Source of the DNA: an uncultured Clostridia bacterium
GTDB lineage: Bacteria > Bacillota > Clostridia > Oscillospirales > Ruminococcaceae
NCBI GenBank assembly: GCA_947589035.1
Contig: CANPYZ010000009.1
Location: 1 to 64,000, forward strand
Direction of reading: 5' to 3'
Length of the DNA stretch: 64,000 bases
In this document: in pieces, positions 1 to 10,205 of the stretch
Position numbering within the stretch: the first letter of the stretch is position 1
Layout: the number at the start of each line of letters is the position of its first letter
The notes under the pieces: model-generated
Databases searched by the model: none
Seen by the model: the letters and a program-made list of their open reading frames with translations, nothing else
What the model was told of the DNA's origin: nothing
Program-made: the position numbers and the translations under genes

Positions 1-172
1 TCTCTGTTAGTTTTTGTATCTTCATACCTATATTTTATCATATTTTTGTGAAAAAGTAAATGCTGTTGCCGTGAACATAACAATAAAATTTCAAAAAAAT
101 TCAAAATTTCCCGTGAGGAAAGTGACACGGAAAGTTGCACCAAATATAAATTTTGTGCAGTTTTTGCCCTGG

Positions 173-205
173 AAAAATGCACTTTGTCATTCAAAGTGCA
201 TTTTT
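173..205 (-). terminator. Terminator of the sortase/SpoIID operon
   Basis: A perfect 14-bp inverted repeat (173-186 with 192-205) has a 5-nt loop. Read on the minus strand it ends in a run of five T. It lies just after the stop of the last gene of the sortase operon. The rest of 1-172 holds nothing I can assign. Confidence 0.75.
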
Positions 206-210
206 AGGCT

Positions 211-1392
211 TTATTGAATTTCTTCCGGCAATTCTTCCTGCGCATCAGCTAATTCTTCTAATTCTTCTGGTAATTCTTCCGGCGGTTGTTCCAATTCTTC
301 AGGTTCTTCAAAAATTTCCAGTTCTTCATTTGGTTCAGCGTAAACATAAGTGAATTTCGGAGATTTCAATTCGAATTTATACCGGAACGCATCGCCGGCA
401 ACCGTCAATTGATTGTCAATCACAACTTGCTTGACATAACCGCCATTGCCCTGAATTAATTGTATCCAGTTTTCCGGATATTCAGACAGCGTAATATGAT
501 AGGCATTTTCAATAATGGCTCTTGTTTCGTCGATGGTGAAATATTTCACATCTCCGTAATGCGGGTCATATTGTGCATCGTAATCACTGGATACACTTCT
601 TAAATATGGCATATCCATTAAGAAAATATCTCTGCTGTCAGCAGTTAATCCACCACAAGAAGCCCCGAACATGGTCATAGCGAATTGATTATTATAATAT
701 AAGGCTTCCCCTAATACGGAAGCACACGCATCAATAATTTTCTGGTCTGGATTGGGTTTCCCTTTCAAATCGTGCGCATCATTACCGTAATATTTAATAT
801 AGCTATAAATGGCGACAGCTTGCGCTTTTAACGCCTCTACACTGAATGATGGTCCCATTTCCAAATTAACAATATCAGCAACTTGCTGTAAAGCATTCCC
901 AGGAACATTCTGCACAGTAATCATTTCTGTTTCTGCCGTTCCGGTATTCATTAACACCGTTCCAGGATAGTAGTGAAATAAAATATCCTGATAATTCCAG
1001 CCGCCGTAAATGGCATAAAAATTCGCCCCGTTCTGACTCATTCCGACACAATGCCCCCAGCCGTACGTTGTGAATGCGAATGTTCCTGCGGGGATTTCCT
1101 CCGCATTCACTGCTGAAGGCGTTGGTTCATTAGAAAGTAATATATCTTCCCTGCTCTGGTCGGAAACCATGACAGCTTCCTGATTTTCAGAAGTTTTCAC
1201 TGTCTGATAAGAAACTAAAGAAAAATCTTCATACTGCTGTAAAGTATGTTTTTCTTCTTCCGGAAAAGCATTTTCTTCTGTTTTTCCGGAAGAAATAATT
1301 TCCACTGTTCCGGCGGACACCGGAAAAATTTTCCCCGTGAAACAGCAAATTAGCATCAGACATAAACTAATTAAATATTTTGAATATTTCAT
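211..1392 (-). CDS. Secreted SpoIID/LytB-type protein with permuted motif order
   Basis: This 393-residue exported protein belongs to the SpoIID/LytB family. SpoIID itself is a peptidoglycan lytic transglycosylase of the engulfment machinery. A signal peptide covers about residues 1-27. The family signature GWGHCVGMSQNGA plus ILFHYYPGT lies at residues 111-145. The catalytic-core region follows (about 160-345) with NLEMG, VEALKAQAVA, ASCGG, PYLRSV and a final FELKSPKFT. In ordinary SpoIID the GxGHGVGMSQ segment comes after the core, so the order here looks circularly permuted. The C-terminus (about 350-393) is an acidic Glu/Pro-rich tail. The ATG overlaps the stop of the upstream sortase by 4 bases, so the two are probably translationally coupled. 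A role in cell-wall remodelling is inferred; sporulation is not implied. Confidence 0.8.
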   Translation of the reverse strand: MKYSKYLISLCLMLICCFTGKIFPVSAGTVEIISSGKTEENAFPEEEKHTLQQYEDFSLVSYQTVKTSENQEAVMVSDQSREDILLSNEPTPSAVNAEEIPAGTFAFTTYGWGHCVGMSQNGANFYAIYGGWNYQDILFHYYPGTVLMNTGTAETEMITVQNVPGNALQQVADIVNLEMGPSFSVEALKAQAVAIYSYIKYYGNDAHDLKGKPNPDQKIIDACASVLGEALYYNNQFAMTMFGASCGGLTADSRDIFLMDMPYLRSVSSDYDAQYDPHYGDVKYFTIDETRAIIENAYHITLSEYPENWIQLIQGNGGYVKQVVIDNQLTVAGDAFRYKFELKSPKFTYVYAEPNEELEIFEEPEELEQPPEELPEELEELADAQEELPEEIQ

Positions 1393-2192
1393 GTAGTGGC
1401 TTCCGTTGTTTCTTCTGTTTTAGGGGTGGAAAATGTTTCAGCAGTCTCCCCTGCCCTTAATTTTCTGGCAATCACTAAAAACCGTGAATTATCTTCATCA
1501 GAATAGCAAGTCGACAAAGTAACTAATTTGTCGCCGTATTTGACATCTACGTCAACGGGGTAAACGCTTTGTTCTTTGGCGTATTTCATGTAAGTGTTAA
1601 AATCTTCCTCTGTTTCAAATTCTTCCATGTCCCAATAACGCCAGTCGGCATCTGCTCCCCCGTAAGTAATTGGCAATGCACAAATGACATAAGTTGCATG
1701 TTCATAATTAGAATATAATTCAATAAAGGGATATTGCTTGTGATAATTTTCATCTTGACGGTAACGCCGCAAAGAACCGAACATTTCATTATTTGCCATG
1801 TTATGCCCGTAGAAAATTAAATTATCTGACCATTGATTCTGGTCAAACCCGAAAACATTCCGGTAATCCATGAACACCGTTCCTGCCCGATAAGGCTGGT
1901 GATTAAAGCCCATTGACAAATAATAATCATTATCAGCGCATTGCACTAACGGATTATTCACTTTCGTTCCTGCAATGGAAATCCAGCCGACAGAATCAGC
2001 ATTATATTCTTCCATTGCTTTCGCCATACCACTTTTTCGGTTAGGTTTACCGAATTTGCCTTCTGCAAGCTGTAAATTCACCGTACTGCTGGAAATTTTT
2101 TCAGAAGAAACTGTTTCCGCATGAGCTGCCGTGCCGACAAGGGAAAAAAGCAGAACGGCACAGCAACCTGTTGTTAATAATTTTTTCATCAT
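1389..2192 (-). CDS. srtB: Class B sortase, secreted
   Basis: Sortases are cysteine transpeptidases that attach proteins to peptidoglycan or build pili. This 267-residue protein has an N-terminal signal peptide or anchor (about 1-25, ending near AHAE). The class B catalytic set is visible: His130 in FYGHNM, Cys229 in TLSTCY and Arg237 in SRFLVIARK. A Thr/Glu-rich tail ends the protein. The start is ATG-ATG with an AAAGGA site upstream. It follows a second sortase by 33 bases and overlaps the SpoIID-like gene, so three wall-related genes form one operon. No NPQTN-type substrate was seen in the window. The only sorting signal, LPQTG in the protein ending at 41066, is a class A type motif, so the true substrate is unknown. 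Confidence 0.9.
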   Translation of the reverse strand: MMKKLLTTGCCAVLLFSLVGTAAHAETVSSEKISSSTVNLQLAEGKFGKPNRKSGMAKAMEEYNADSVGWISIAGTKVNNPLVQCADNDYYLSMGFNHQPYRAGTVFMDYRNVFGFDQNQWSDNLIFYGHNMANNEMFGSLRRYRQDENYHKQYPFIELYSNYEHATYVICALPITYGGADADWRYWDMEEFETEEDFNTYMKYAKEQSVYPVDVDVKYGDKLVTLSTCYSDEDNSRFLVIARKLRAGETAETFSTPKTEETTEATT

Positions 2193-2225
2193 CGTAAAAT
2201 CCTTTCTGAATCAAACACCAATCCA

Positions 2226-3332
2226 TTAACCATAAGGGATAAATTCCGCATTGGGGTCATATGTGTTTTTATGCCATTTATAATAGCTGTTCGACCATTT
2301 AATATTCGGGTTCGGGGTGCTGGTGCAGCCTTCTGTTAAATCTTCTCCATCTCGGACAAGCCTTGCACAAACAACTAATCTGCCATTATCCACAGTACTG
2401 TTACATGTGGACAATGTCAATAATTTATCACCATATTTCACGTCAACGCCCGTTGAACGAATGGTTCTGCGTTTCACTTCATTGACATAATCGTAAAATT
2501 CCTGTTCCGTCTTGAAATCAATAATATTCCAGTATTCAAATTGTGTGTCGGTTGTGTCTTCCACATCAACAACCATCATGCCGAAAACTTTATATTTATA
2601 CTGAATAAAATTAGACTCCAGTTCAATAATCGGGTGTTCATCATAATATGTTTCATCATTGATATAATATTTCAATGCGCCAAACATGGAAAAATCATGC
2701 ATATTATGTCCGTAAATGACCAAATTATCAGAATTTTCCGCTGCTCTCCGATAAGTGCCGTCGGGATTTCCGTTTTCATCTAAATTTTCCACCATGTAAT
2801 CAAAATAATCCCGATAATCCATGAAAATTGAACCGGCTTTCGCATATTCGCCGTTGATATTTTTATCTAAGTAATAAAAATTCCCGTCAATTTCATTTCT
2901 TCTCTGCATAACCGGATAAGCAATTCTCGGCTCGTTCGGAATGCTTAAATACCCGACAACGTCCGGATTCACAGCTAACAAAGCTTTCGCACTTTCTAAA
3001 AGTGTATAACGTTCCTGAACAATCTGTTTTTTCTTCTCTTCGTGTTTCGGTTCAGGTACACGGTCATGAATTTCCTGCACTTCCTGCACGACTAAGGAAT
3101 TTTGATAATTTTCCCAGAAATATTTTCCAATCAGGAATAAACACACCAGGAAAACAACCATTGACAGCAAGAAAACCATTTTCCGGATGACTTCAAAAAC
3201 GTTATCCCCTTTTTGCGGAAACAGTTCTCTTACTTTCTGCTTGAATGACTTGCGCTTTTTTCTTTTTTTCTTTTTCTGCGGAGGAGAAAGCCGCATAGCA
3301 CCTTCCCCGCCATAAAGTTCTTCGCTTGCCAT
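2226..3332 (-). CDS. srtB: Class B sortase, membrane-anchored
   Basis: This is a second class B sortase of about 368 residues. A Lys-rich cytoplasmic N-terminus (KKKKRKKRK) precedes one transmembrane helix (near VFLLSMVVFLVCLFLIG) and the extracellular sortase domain. Catalytic motifs are IYGHNM (His), TLSTCN (Cys) and GRLVVCARL (Arg). I set the start at the ATG at 3332, which has an AGGTGG site 7-8 bases upstream; the longer open frame would begin upstream of the promoter's -10 box. It is the first gene of the sortase-sortase-SpoIID operon. Two class B sortases side by side suggest division of labour, such as polymerase and anchor, but that is inference. Confidence 0.9.
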   Translation of the reverse strand: MASEELYGGEGAMRLSPPQKKKKRKKRKSFKQKVRELFPQKGDNVFEVIRKMVFLLSMVVFLVCLFLIGKYFWENYQNSLVVQEVQEIHDRVPEPKHEEKKKQIVQERYTLLESAKALLAVNPDVVGYLSIPNEPRIAYPVMQRRNEIDGNFYYLDKNINGEYAKAGSIFMDYRDYFDYMVENLDENGNPDGTYRRAAENSDNLVIYGHNMHDFSMFGALKYYINDETYYDEHPIIELESNFIQYKYKVFGMMVVDVEDTTDTQFEYWNIIDFKTEQEFYDYVNEVKRRTIRSTGVDVKYGDKLLTLSTCNSTVDNGRLVVCARLVRDGEDLTEGCTSTPNPNIKWSNSYYKWHKNTYDPNAEFIPYG

Positions 3333-3363
3333 AATTACACCACCTGTTTTTTTATCTTTTTTA

Positions 3364-3392
3364 AGTATAGCACAAAAAAATAAATTTGTCAA
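3364..3392 (-). promoter_or_regulatory. Promoter of the sortase operon
   Basis: On the minus strand TTGACA (3387-3392) is followed after exactly 17 bases by TATACT (3364-3369), with an extended TGC just before the -10. The -35 overlaps the stop codon of the upstream glycosyltransferase gene. Confidence 0.85.
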
Positions 3393-4216
3393 GGTTCATT
3401 TCTTTCCGTTAATTGCATATAGTGCCAGTAAATATAATGAAACCATGAATGTTGTTCGGAGTTCCACGGCTTATGTTTTCCGCAGAAATGCAAAATAGCT
3501 GTATTCTGGATAATCCATTTTTCGTCAAATAAGCCTTTACTGCTAACATAATATTGTGGATATTTTCTTGCATCATAATTCCAGATTTCGTCGGGAATTG
3601 CTTTCGTTACATTTCCATATAAAGCGTTGAAAATATCCTGGTCAGGAAGAAACATAATATTTTCATTTTTTTCAATATAGGCATAAATATCCTGTTTTTG
3701 AATTAAATTTCTTGCTTTTTCTAAATCCATGACTAAAACGCCCGTATTGTAATAGGGTGTGTCTGTATTCAGGCGTACACGGTTTAAATTATCAATGACT
3801 TCATGGTCTTCCGTGTGGGAAGCTGCTAAAAAAGCATATTCTTCCATGGGCATTTCCCAAAGCGGATGAAGTGGGTTAATAATCAGCAAATCCGGATCTA
3901 AATAAATAACTTTTTTCAACGTTTCCGGCAGAATTTCCACTGCAAGAAGCCGGTAATACATTGCAGAAGAATAATGTTTATTCACTGGTGCCTGCTGTAA
4001 AAGCTGGTCATTAATTCGGTAAGTATGCCCCGTATATCCGTAATTACTGCACATTTTCCGAAAATTTTCTTCCTGTTCAGCATTCAAATCATCATGAATT
4101 AAATGCACACAACAATTATAATTCGAATCATTCACAGCTAAAGATTTCAGCACAACGGAAATATATTTCACATAATTGCTGTCTGCGGTGAATAAAATAT
4201 CCATTTTCTTGTCCAT
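3389..4216 (-). CDS. Glycosyltransferase family 8 protein
   Basis: GT8 enzymes move a sugar, often glucose or galactose, from a UDP-sugar onto a glycan or lipid acceptor with retention of configuration. The protein (275 residues) begins with the family's MDILFTADSNYV. It has the metal-binding acidic motif in IYLDPDLLI, then YYNTGVLVMDL, DQDIFNAL, and a C-terminal HFCGKHKPW of the HxxGxxKPW kind. The start at 4216 has GGAGG 8 bases upstream; a longer frame exists but has no such site. It has its own promoter. The adjoining sortase operon starts inside its last codons, so both loci may serve the cell surface. The acceptor cannot be told from sequence. Confidence 0.85.
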   Translation of the reverse strand: MDKKMDILFTADSNYVKYISVVLKSLAVNDSNYNCCVHLIHDDLNAEQEENFRKMCSNYGYTGHTYRINDQLLQQAPVNKHYSSAMYYRLLAVEILPETLKKVIYLDPDLLIINPLHPLWEMPMEEYAFLAASHTEDHEVIDNLNRVRLNTDTPYYNTGVLVMDLEKARNLIQKQDIYAYIEKNENIMFLPDQDIFNALYGNVTKAIPDEIWNYDARKYPQYYVSSKGLFDEKWIIQNTAILHFCGKHKPWNSEQHSWFHYIYWHYMQLTERNEP

Positions 4217-4259
4217 GTTTAATTCCTCCAAAAAATTAGTCATTCCGGAACTTTATTCC

Positions 4260-4288
4260 AGTATAGCACAAAAAAACAAAATTGTCAA
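4260..4288 (-). promoter_or_regulatory. Promoter of the GT8 gene
   Basis: On the minus strand TTGACA (4283-4288), a 17-base spacer and TATACT (4260-4265). The ten bases TTTTGTGC plus the -10 start are nearly the same as in the sortase promoter 900 bases away. Confidence 0.85.
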
Positions 4289-4318
4289 GCAAAAAAATTT
4301 CCCCTGAAATAAAAAAAT

Positions 4319-4343
4319 CCTGACAACAGATTTTGTTGTCAGG
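4319..4343 (-). terminator. Terminator after pntB
   Basis: A 10-bp stem (4319-4328 with 4334-4343, arms CCTGACAACA/TGTTGTCAGG) is followed on the minus strand by a T-rich tract, just after the pntB stop. Confidence 0.75.
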
Positions 4344-4352
4344 AAAATTTTT

Positions 4353-5759
4353 TCAGGCATCGTCAAATTCACTTACTAAAGAAGAAACCGTTTGTTTTGC
4401 ATCTCCGTAAAGCATAACTGTATTATCATTCGTGAAAAGCGGATTTTCCACGCCGGAAAAGCCTGTGCCTTTACCACGTTTCAGAACGAATACTGTTCTT
4501 GCTTCAAATGCGTTAATAATTGGCATACCATAAAGCGGTGAACTTTCGTCTTCCAGTGCGGAAGGATTGACAACGTCATTTGCACCAATGACAATGGCAA
4601 CGTCTGTATTAGCCATTTGCGGATTCATTTCATCAGCCGTTTTCAACTGTTCATATGGAACATTCGCTTCTGCAAGCAATACATTCATGTGTCCAGGCAT
4701 ACGACCGGCAACGGGGTGAATGGCAAAATTAACTTCTGCGCCGTTTTCTTCTAATTTATCTGCAAGTTCTTTCACACTGTGCTGCGCCTGTGCGACTGCC
4801 ATTCCGTAACCAGGAATAAATACAACAGAACTTGCTGCCTCTAAAATCAAATAAGCATCTTCTACAGACATAGATTTCGGTTCTTTTCCGCTTGCTGCGC
4901 CTTTTTTGGAAGAAGATGCGCCGAAGCTGCCGAATAATAAACTATACAAAGTTCTGTTCATTGCTTTACACATGATTAACGTTAAAATCAAGCCGGAAGT
5001 GCCGACTAAACAACCGGAAACAACCAGAACGGAATTAGCAATAGCCAATCCGGCGAAGGCTGCTGCCAAACCGGAAAACGCATTCAGCAAGGAAATAATT
5101 ACTGGCATATCTCCGCCCCCAATGGTAACAACCATTGTAAAGCCGAGAATTAAATAAGTCGCTGTGACTAAAATAATTCCAATCATTCCCATAGAGGCAT
5201 TCGCACCACTGAAGGCATAAACTAAAATTCCTGCTAAACCAGCAACGGCTAATACTGCATTCAGAGCATTTTTTGCCGGAATGGCAACGGATTTTTTGAA
5301 CATTTTTCCGGAAAGTTTCCCCCATGCTACAATAGAACCCGTAAAAGCAATTGCACCAATGGCAATTGTTAAACCAAGCGTAATGCCTTCAAAGGCTTTT
5401 GCTTCTGCTGTATTAACATATTGTGTTAATGCCACTAATAAAGAAGACAAACCGCCGAAACCGTTAAATAAGGCAACAAGCTGTGGCATTCCGGTCATTT
5501 CTACCTTTTTCGCCCAAATTGCGCCGATTACTGCACCAATGACAACCGCTAACACAATCAGCCCATAGCCCATTAAACCGGAATCAATCACTTCTTTTTC
5601 AACTAAAACCGTTACAACGGCAATCAGCATACCCCAGGCGGAGAGAGAATTTCCCTTCCGTGCGGTGTCTGCCTTACCGAGAAGTTTAATTCCACGGATA
5701 AATAATACTGCCGAAATCATGTATAACACAGTAATTACGGCGTTCATGATGTCTGTCAC
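4353..5759 (-). CDS. pntB: NAD(P) transhydrogenase subunit beta
   Basis: PntB is the proton-translocating, NADP(H)-binding subunit of the membrane transhydrogenase, which uses the proton gradient to drive hydride transfer from NADH to NADP+. The 468-residue protein has about nine hydrophobic helices in its first 280 residues. Its soluble NADP domain starts near SVVFIPGYGMAVAQAQ and contains HPVAGRMPGHMNVLL and VIGANDVVNP, all family hallmarks. Its start overlaps the stop of the small pntA membrane gene by 4 bases. It closes a three-gene pnt operon downstream of glutamate dehydrogenase, and a hairpin terminator follows. Confidence 0.97.
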   Translation of the reverse strand: MTDIMNAVITVLYMISAVLFIRGIKLLGKADTARKGNSLSAWGMLIAVVTVLVEKEVIDSGLMGYGLIVLAVVIGAVIGAIWAKKVEMTGMPQLVALFNGFGGLSSLLVALTQYVNTAEAKAFEGITLGLTIAIGAIAFTGSIVAWGKLSGKMFKKSVAIPAKNALNAVLAVAGLAGILVYAFSGANASMGMIGIILVTATYLILGFTMVVTIGGGDMPVIISLLNAFSGLAAAFAGLAIANSVLVVSGCLVGTSGLILTLIMCKAMNRTLYSLLFGSFGASSSKKGAASGKEPKSMSVEDAYLILEAASSVVFIPGYGMAVAQAQHSVKELADKLEENGAEVNFAIHPVAGRMPGHMNVLLAEANVPYEQLKTADEMNPQMANTDVAIVIGANDVVNPSALEDESSPLYGMPIINAFEARTVFVLKRGKGTGFSGVENPLFTNDNTVMLYGDAKQTVSSLVSEFDDA

Positions 5760-6058
5760 TGCTTTTTATCCTCCTTTTTTTTGAACATTCCGAGCATTCT
5801 ATCTGTTACCAGATAACCGCCAACAACGTTGATTGTTGCGAAAACAATCGCTAAAAATCCCATAATTATTCCTACCCAGCCAGAGGCATTTACCGCAATT
5901 GCTGTAGCGGAAATCGCCCCGACAATGGTAATTCCTGAAATAGCATTCGTACCGGACATTAACGGTGTGTGCAGCTGTGAAGGCACTTTAGAAATTAATT
6001 CCACACCTAAAAATCCGGCAATCACAAAGACAAAGATTAACAGCATGATTTCGCCCAT
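5756..6058 (-). CDS. pntAB: NAD(P) transhydrogenase subunit alpha, membrane part
   Basis: This 100-residue protein is the membrane segment (domain II) of the alpha subunit, encoded as a separate gene as in many bacteria with a split PntA. It has three hydrophobic helices. The conserved stretch LGVELISKVPSQLHTPLMSGTNAISG is seen in shortened form as VPSQLHTPLMSGTNAISG, followed by GFLAIVFATINVVGGY. A charged KKKEDKKQ tail ends it. Spacing to the NAD-binding part is two bases, and its stop overlaps the pntB start. Confidence 0.95.
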   Translation of the reverse strand: MGEIMLLIFVFVIAGFLGVELISKVPSQLHTPLMSGTNAISGITIVGAISATAIAVNASGWVGIIMGFLAIVFATINVVGGYLVTDRMLGMFKKKEDKKQ

Positions 6059-6060
6059 GA

Positions 6061-7185
6061 TTAACCCTCCTTAAACCGTTCATGAATGATTTGTCCGCCT
6101 TTGGTCAGCAAACAGCCTTTCATGATTTCATCGTCCAGATTAACTTCAAATTCTTTCTTTTCTTTATTATAGAAATGTGTCAGGAATGCAGTGAAGTTAC
6201 CGGAAAGCATTTTCGAAGCATCATAAGGCACTTGCCTTTCCAGTAAATCGCCCGACATGATAATTACGCCGTTTTCCGTAACCACTTCTTCAAATAATTT
6301 AGAACCTTCCACATTTCCCCCTGTGGAAACTGCCATATCTACTACAACTGAACCAGGCTGCATTCTGTCTAATACATCTTTCCCGACTAAGCGAGGAGCT
6401 TTTCTTCCGAAAACTTTCGCTGTAGTAATGACAATATTAGAACGTTCACAAACTTTCGCCTGTGCTTCCTGTTGCTTTTTAATTTGTTCCGGAGTCAGTT
6501 CTTTTGCATAGCCTTGTGCAGTCTGCCCCATTTCGCCGAGGTCAATTTTCACAAAGCTTGCGCCTAAAGATTTTACCTGTTCTTCTACAACCGGACGAGT
6601 GTCGAAAGCGTCTACTCTTGCGCCTAATCGTTTCGCTGTGGCAATTGCCTGCAATCCGGCAACGCCTACGCCAATAATGAACACTCTTGCCGGATTGATT
6701 GTTCCTGAAGGCGTAACCATCATCGGCAAAATTTTCGGAAGTCTTGCGGCAGCATTAACAACAGCAACATAACCTGCAAGAGAAGTCTGTGAAGACTGAA
6801 CATCCATTTTTTGCGCCAATGTCGTTCTGGGAATCATTTCTAAAGAAACTGCCTGTATTCCCCTTGAGGCAAAATCTTTCAATAAGGCTTTTTCATTAAA
6901 TGGGTCAAGATAACTTAAATGTAAAGTATCCGGCTTTAAGCCTTCCGCAGAATCCGGCTTCATAATCCGTAAAACAATTTCGGAATCATAGCCTTCTTTT
7001 TCATTCGGAATAATTAACGCACCGGCTTTTTCATATTCTTCATCTGGAAAACCGCTTTTCACGCCTGCTCCGCTGACAACTTTAAAAGAAAATCCCATGG
7101 AAATTAATTTTTTAATGTCCGCCGGAATCATGGAAACACGGGTTTCTCTGGGGTCTTTTTCCCGACAAACGAGAATTGTTCTCAT
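6061..7185 (-). CDS. pntA: NAD(P) transhydrogenase subunit alpha, NAD-binding part
   Basis: This is the soluble domain I of the transhydrogenase, which binds NAD(H); it is related to alanine dehydrogenase. Recognisable features are the N-terminal REKDPRETRVSMIP, the Rossmann motif VFIIGVGVAGLQAIATAKRLGA, DTRPVVEEQVKSLGA, and VVDMAVSTGGNVEGS. I chose the ATG at 7185 (374 residues) because AAAGGAG lies 9 bases upstream; the open frame extends further but without a site. No clear promoter lies between this gene and gdhA, so read-through from gdhA past the hairpin at 7228-7264 is possible. Confidence 0.95.
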   Translation of the reverse strand: MRTILVCREKDPRETRVSMIPADIKKLISMGFSFKVVSGAGVKSGFPDEEYEKAGALIIPNEKEGYDSEIVLRIMKPDSAEGLKPDTLHLSYLDPFNEKALLKDFASRGIQAVSLEMIPRTTLAQKMDVQSSQTSLAGYVAVVNAAARLPKILPMMVTPSGTINPARVFIIGVGVAGLQAIATAKRLGARVDAFDTRPVVEEQVKSLGASFVKIDLGEMGQTAQGYAKELTPEQIKKQQEAQAKVCERSNIVITTAKVFGRKAPRLVGKDVLDRMQPGSVVVDMAVSTGGNVEGSKLFEEVVTENGVIIMSGDLLERQVPYDASKMLSGNFTAFLTHFYNKEKKEFEVNLDDEIMKGCLLTKGGQIIHERFKEG

Positions 7186-7227
7186 CTGTTCGCAACTCCT
7201 TTCATGACTTTTGTGCAGAATAACGAA

Positions 7228-7264
7228 CAATACTCCCCTGAAAACAGTTTACAGGGGAGTATTG
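7228..7264 (-). repeat. Strong inverted repeat between gdhA and pntA
   Basis: Perfect 13-bp arms (7228-7240 and 7252-7264, core ACTCCCCTG/CAGGGGAGT) flank an 11-base loop. No T-run follows on the minus strand, so it is more likely a partial terminator, a processing site or an mRNA stabiliser than a full terminator. Confidence 0.6.
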
Positions 7265-7287
7265 CTATTATCTCGTGTGAGTAATAA

Positions 7288-8700
<1,413 letters not shown>

Positions 8701-8710
8701 TTACTTGAAT

Positions 8711-8739
8711 ATTATAACATATTTTTCCGGAAATGTCAA
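8711..8739 (-). promoter_or_regulatory. Promoter of gdhA
   Basis: On the minus strand TTGACA (8734-8739), 17 bases, TATAAT (8711-8716). The leader to the gdhA start is about 80 bases and no riboswitch fold is evident in it. Confidence 0.85.
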
Positions 8740-8770
8740 TCTGTTTTTTATATTTTTTTTGAAAATAATA

Positions 8771-10183
8771 TTATTCATCAATATTATTTCTAACTTGTTT
8801 TCCGATTCGTTCATAGTAAAGTTTCTTTTCCGCATACATTTTCTTTTCAGCGGATTTGACCATTTCATTGACAGATTTTTCCGTAGAATGCGAACAGACT
8901 CCAGCAGAAACATGATAGTCATTTTTTTCCACTTCAGCGTAAACCTGATTTAAATCTTCCAGGAGTTCTTGTTCTGTGCGGTTTTTCTGGAAAACAATAA
9001 ATTCATCTCCGCCAATACGGTAAACGGTATCTTCCCCGAAAACAATTTTCAGCGTGTCCGCAATAAATCGCAGCATCTGGTCACCGGCGAGGTGTCCTTT
9101 ATTATTATTGATTTCGTGCAGACCGTTCACGTCAATGTAAATGCAGGAGAAATCTTTAATTCTTCCGTCAAGCGTACAGCAGAATGCCTCATAGCGGTTT
9201 CTGTTCTGTAAGCCTGTTAAAACATCCATATTCGCCTGTTTTTCAGCAGCAGCAATAGAACGGCGGTTGTTATAAATCATTAAAATTAAATAAGCTACCA
9301 GTAAAGCCGCCATAGCTACCACGAAAATTTGCAGAGAACTATGCAGGCGGTTTGCCATAGCAAAAACGGAATCTTCCGGAACAGTCACCATAATTTCCCA
9401 ATTTTCAATATTCATGGGCATATATGAAACGAAAATATCTTCTTCCTGTTGTTCAACGTCCATTTGCATGAATCCTTCATCGCCATTTTTCAGGTGATTA
9501 ATTAATTTTTCTGAAGAAAAATCCTCAAGATTGCGAAATCTTCCCATCATGCTGTTAATTAAAATTTCCCCTGTGGAACGGTCAACCACACAATAAGAGG
9601 CAGAATGGTCATAAATTTCCGGCACCCATGCGGAAGCAATTGCCGCAGGATTCAATTCAAGGAATAATAAACCAATAGTTTTTCTGGATTTAGTAATAGA
9701 AACAAAACTCCGCAGAATTTTCTGGTCAGGAGAAGTTAATGCCGGCTGTAATGCGCTGACATGTTCACCGAGTGCGGCTTCTGTTTCATAGTCCATTAAG
9801 TTATTATTCTCAATGTTTCCGCCCCGAATCTGAATAATTGTGTTCTCCGGTGTCAGAATGGCTAAATTAGAAACTAAACTGCTTAATGAATAGGCGGTCA
9901 TGATTTCATTCACTGCTCCGGAATTTAAATTTTCTTCCTGAGAAATGACTTTAGATAATAGCCGGAGAGAACTTCTGTTCGTGTTGAAATTACTTTCGAA
10001 TTTGTCATTGACTTCTTTCGTGGAAGCGGTCAATGTCTGGTAACATTGTTCTTTCGTCAGTGTATCAATCCGAAATAAAAGCGGAATTAACATACCAATA
10101 ATGCATAACAGAAGTAAAAGTGTAAATAAACCGCTTCTGTTCCTGAATACATGCGTATTTTTTTTAGGTTTTTTGTTTTTCAA
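8771..10183 (-). CDS. Membrane diguanylate cyclase (GGDEF) with extracellular sensor
   Basis: GGDEF proteins make the second messenger cyclic di-GMP. This 470-residue protein has a helix near residues 19-37, an extracellular region of about 240 residues of the Cache kind, a second helix (LQIFVVAMAALLVAYLILMIY), and a cytoplasmic GGDEF domain. That domain has NMDVLTGLQNRNRYE, YIDVNGLHEINN and an intact YRIGGDEFIVF active loop. The RxxD-type inhibitory site ahead of the loop is not obvious. The start is a TTG with AAAGGTGG about 10 bases upstream. It follows a lipoprotein solute-binding gene by 22 bases with no ABC permease nearby, which suggests the binding protein feeds this sensor. Confidence 0.92.
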   Translation of the reverse strand: MKNKKPKKNTHVFRNRSGLFTLLLLLCIIGMLIPLLFRIDTLTKEQCYQTLTASTKEVNDKFESNFNTNRSSLRLLSKVISQEENLNSGAVNEIMTAYSLSSLVSNLAILTPENTIIQIRGGNIENNNLMDYETEAALGEHVSALQPALTSPDQKILRSFVSITKSRKTIGLLFLELNPAAIASAWVPEIYDHSASYCVVDRSTGEILINSMMGRFRNLEDFSSEKLINHLKNGDEGFMQMDVEQQEEDIFVSYMPMNIENWEIMVTVPEDSVFAMANRLHSSLQIFVVAMAALLVAYLILMIYNNRRSIAAAEKQANMDVLTGLQNRNRYEAFCCTLDGRIKDFSCIYIDVNGLHEINNNKGHLAGDQMLRFIADTLKIVFGEDTVYRIGGDEFIVFQKNRTEQELLEDLNQVYAEVEKNDYHVSAGVCSHSTEKSVNEMVKSAEKKMYAEKKLYYERIGKQVRNNIDE

Positions 10184-10205
10184 GGGTATTCGCCACCTTT
10201 ACGCA

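Noticed and set aside
7228..7264. Full intrinsic terminator between gdhA and pntA
   Set aside because: The stem is strong but no T-run follows on the minus strand, so I list it only as an inverted repeat.
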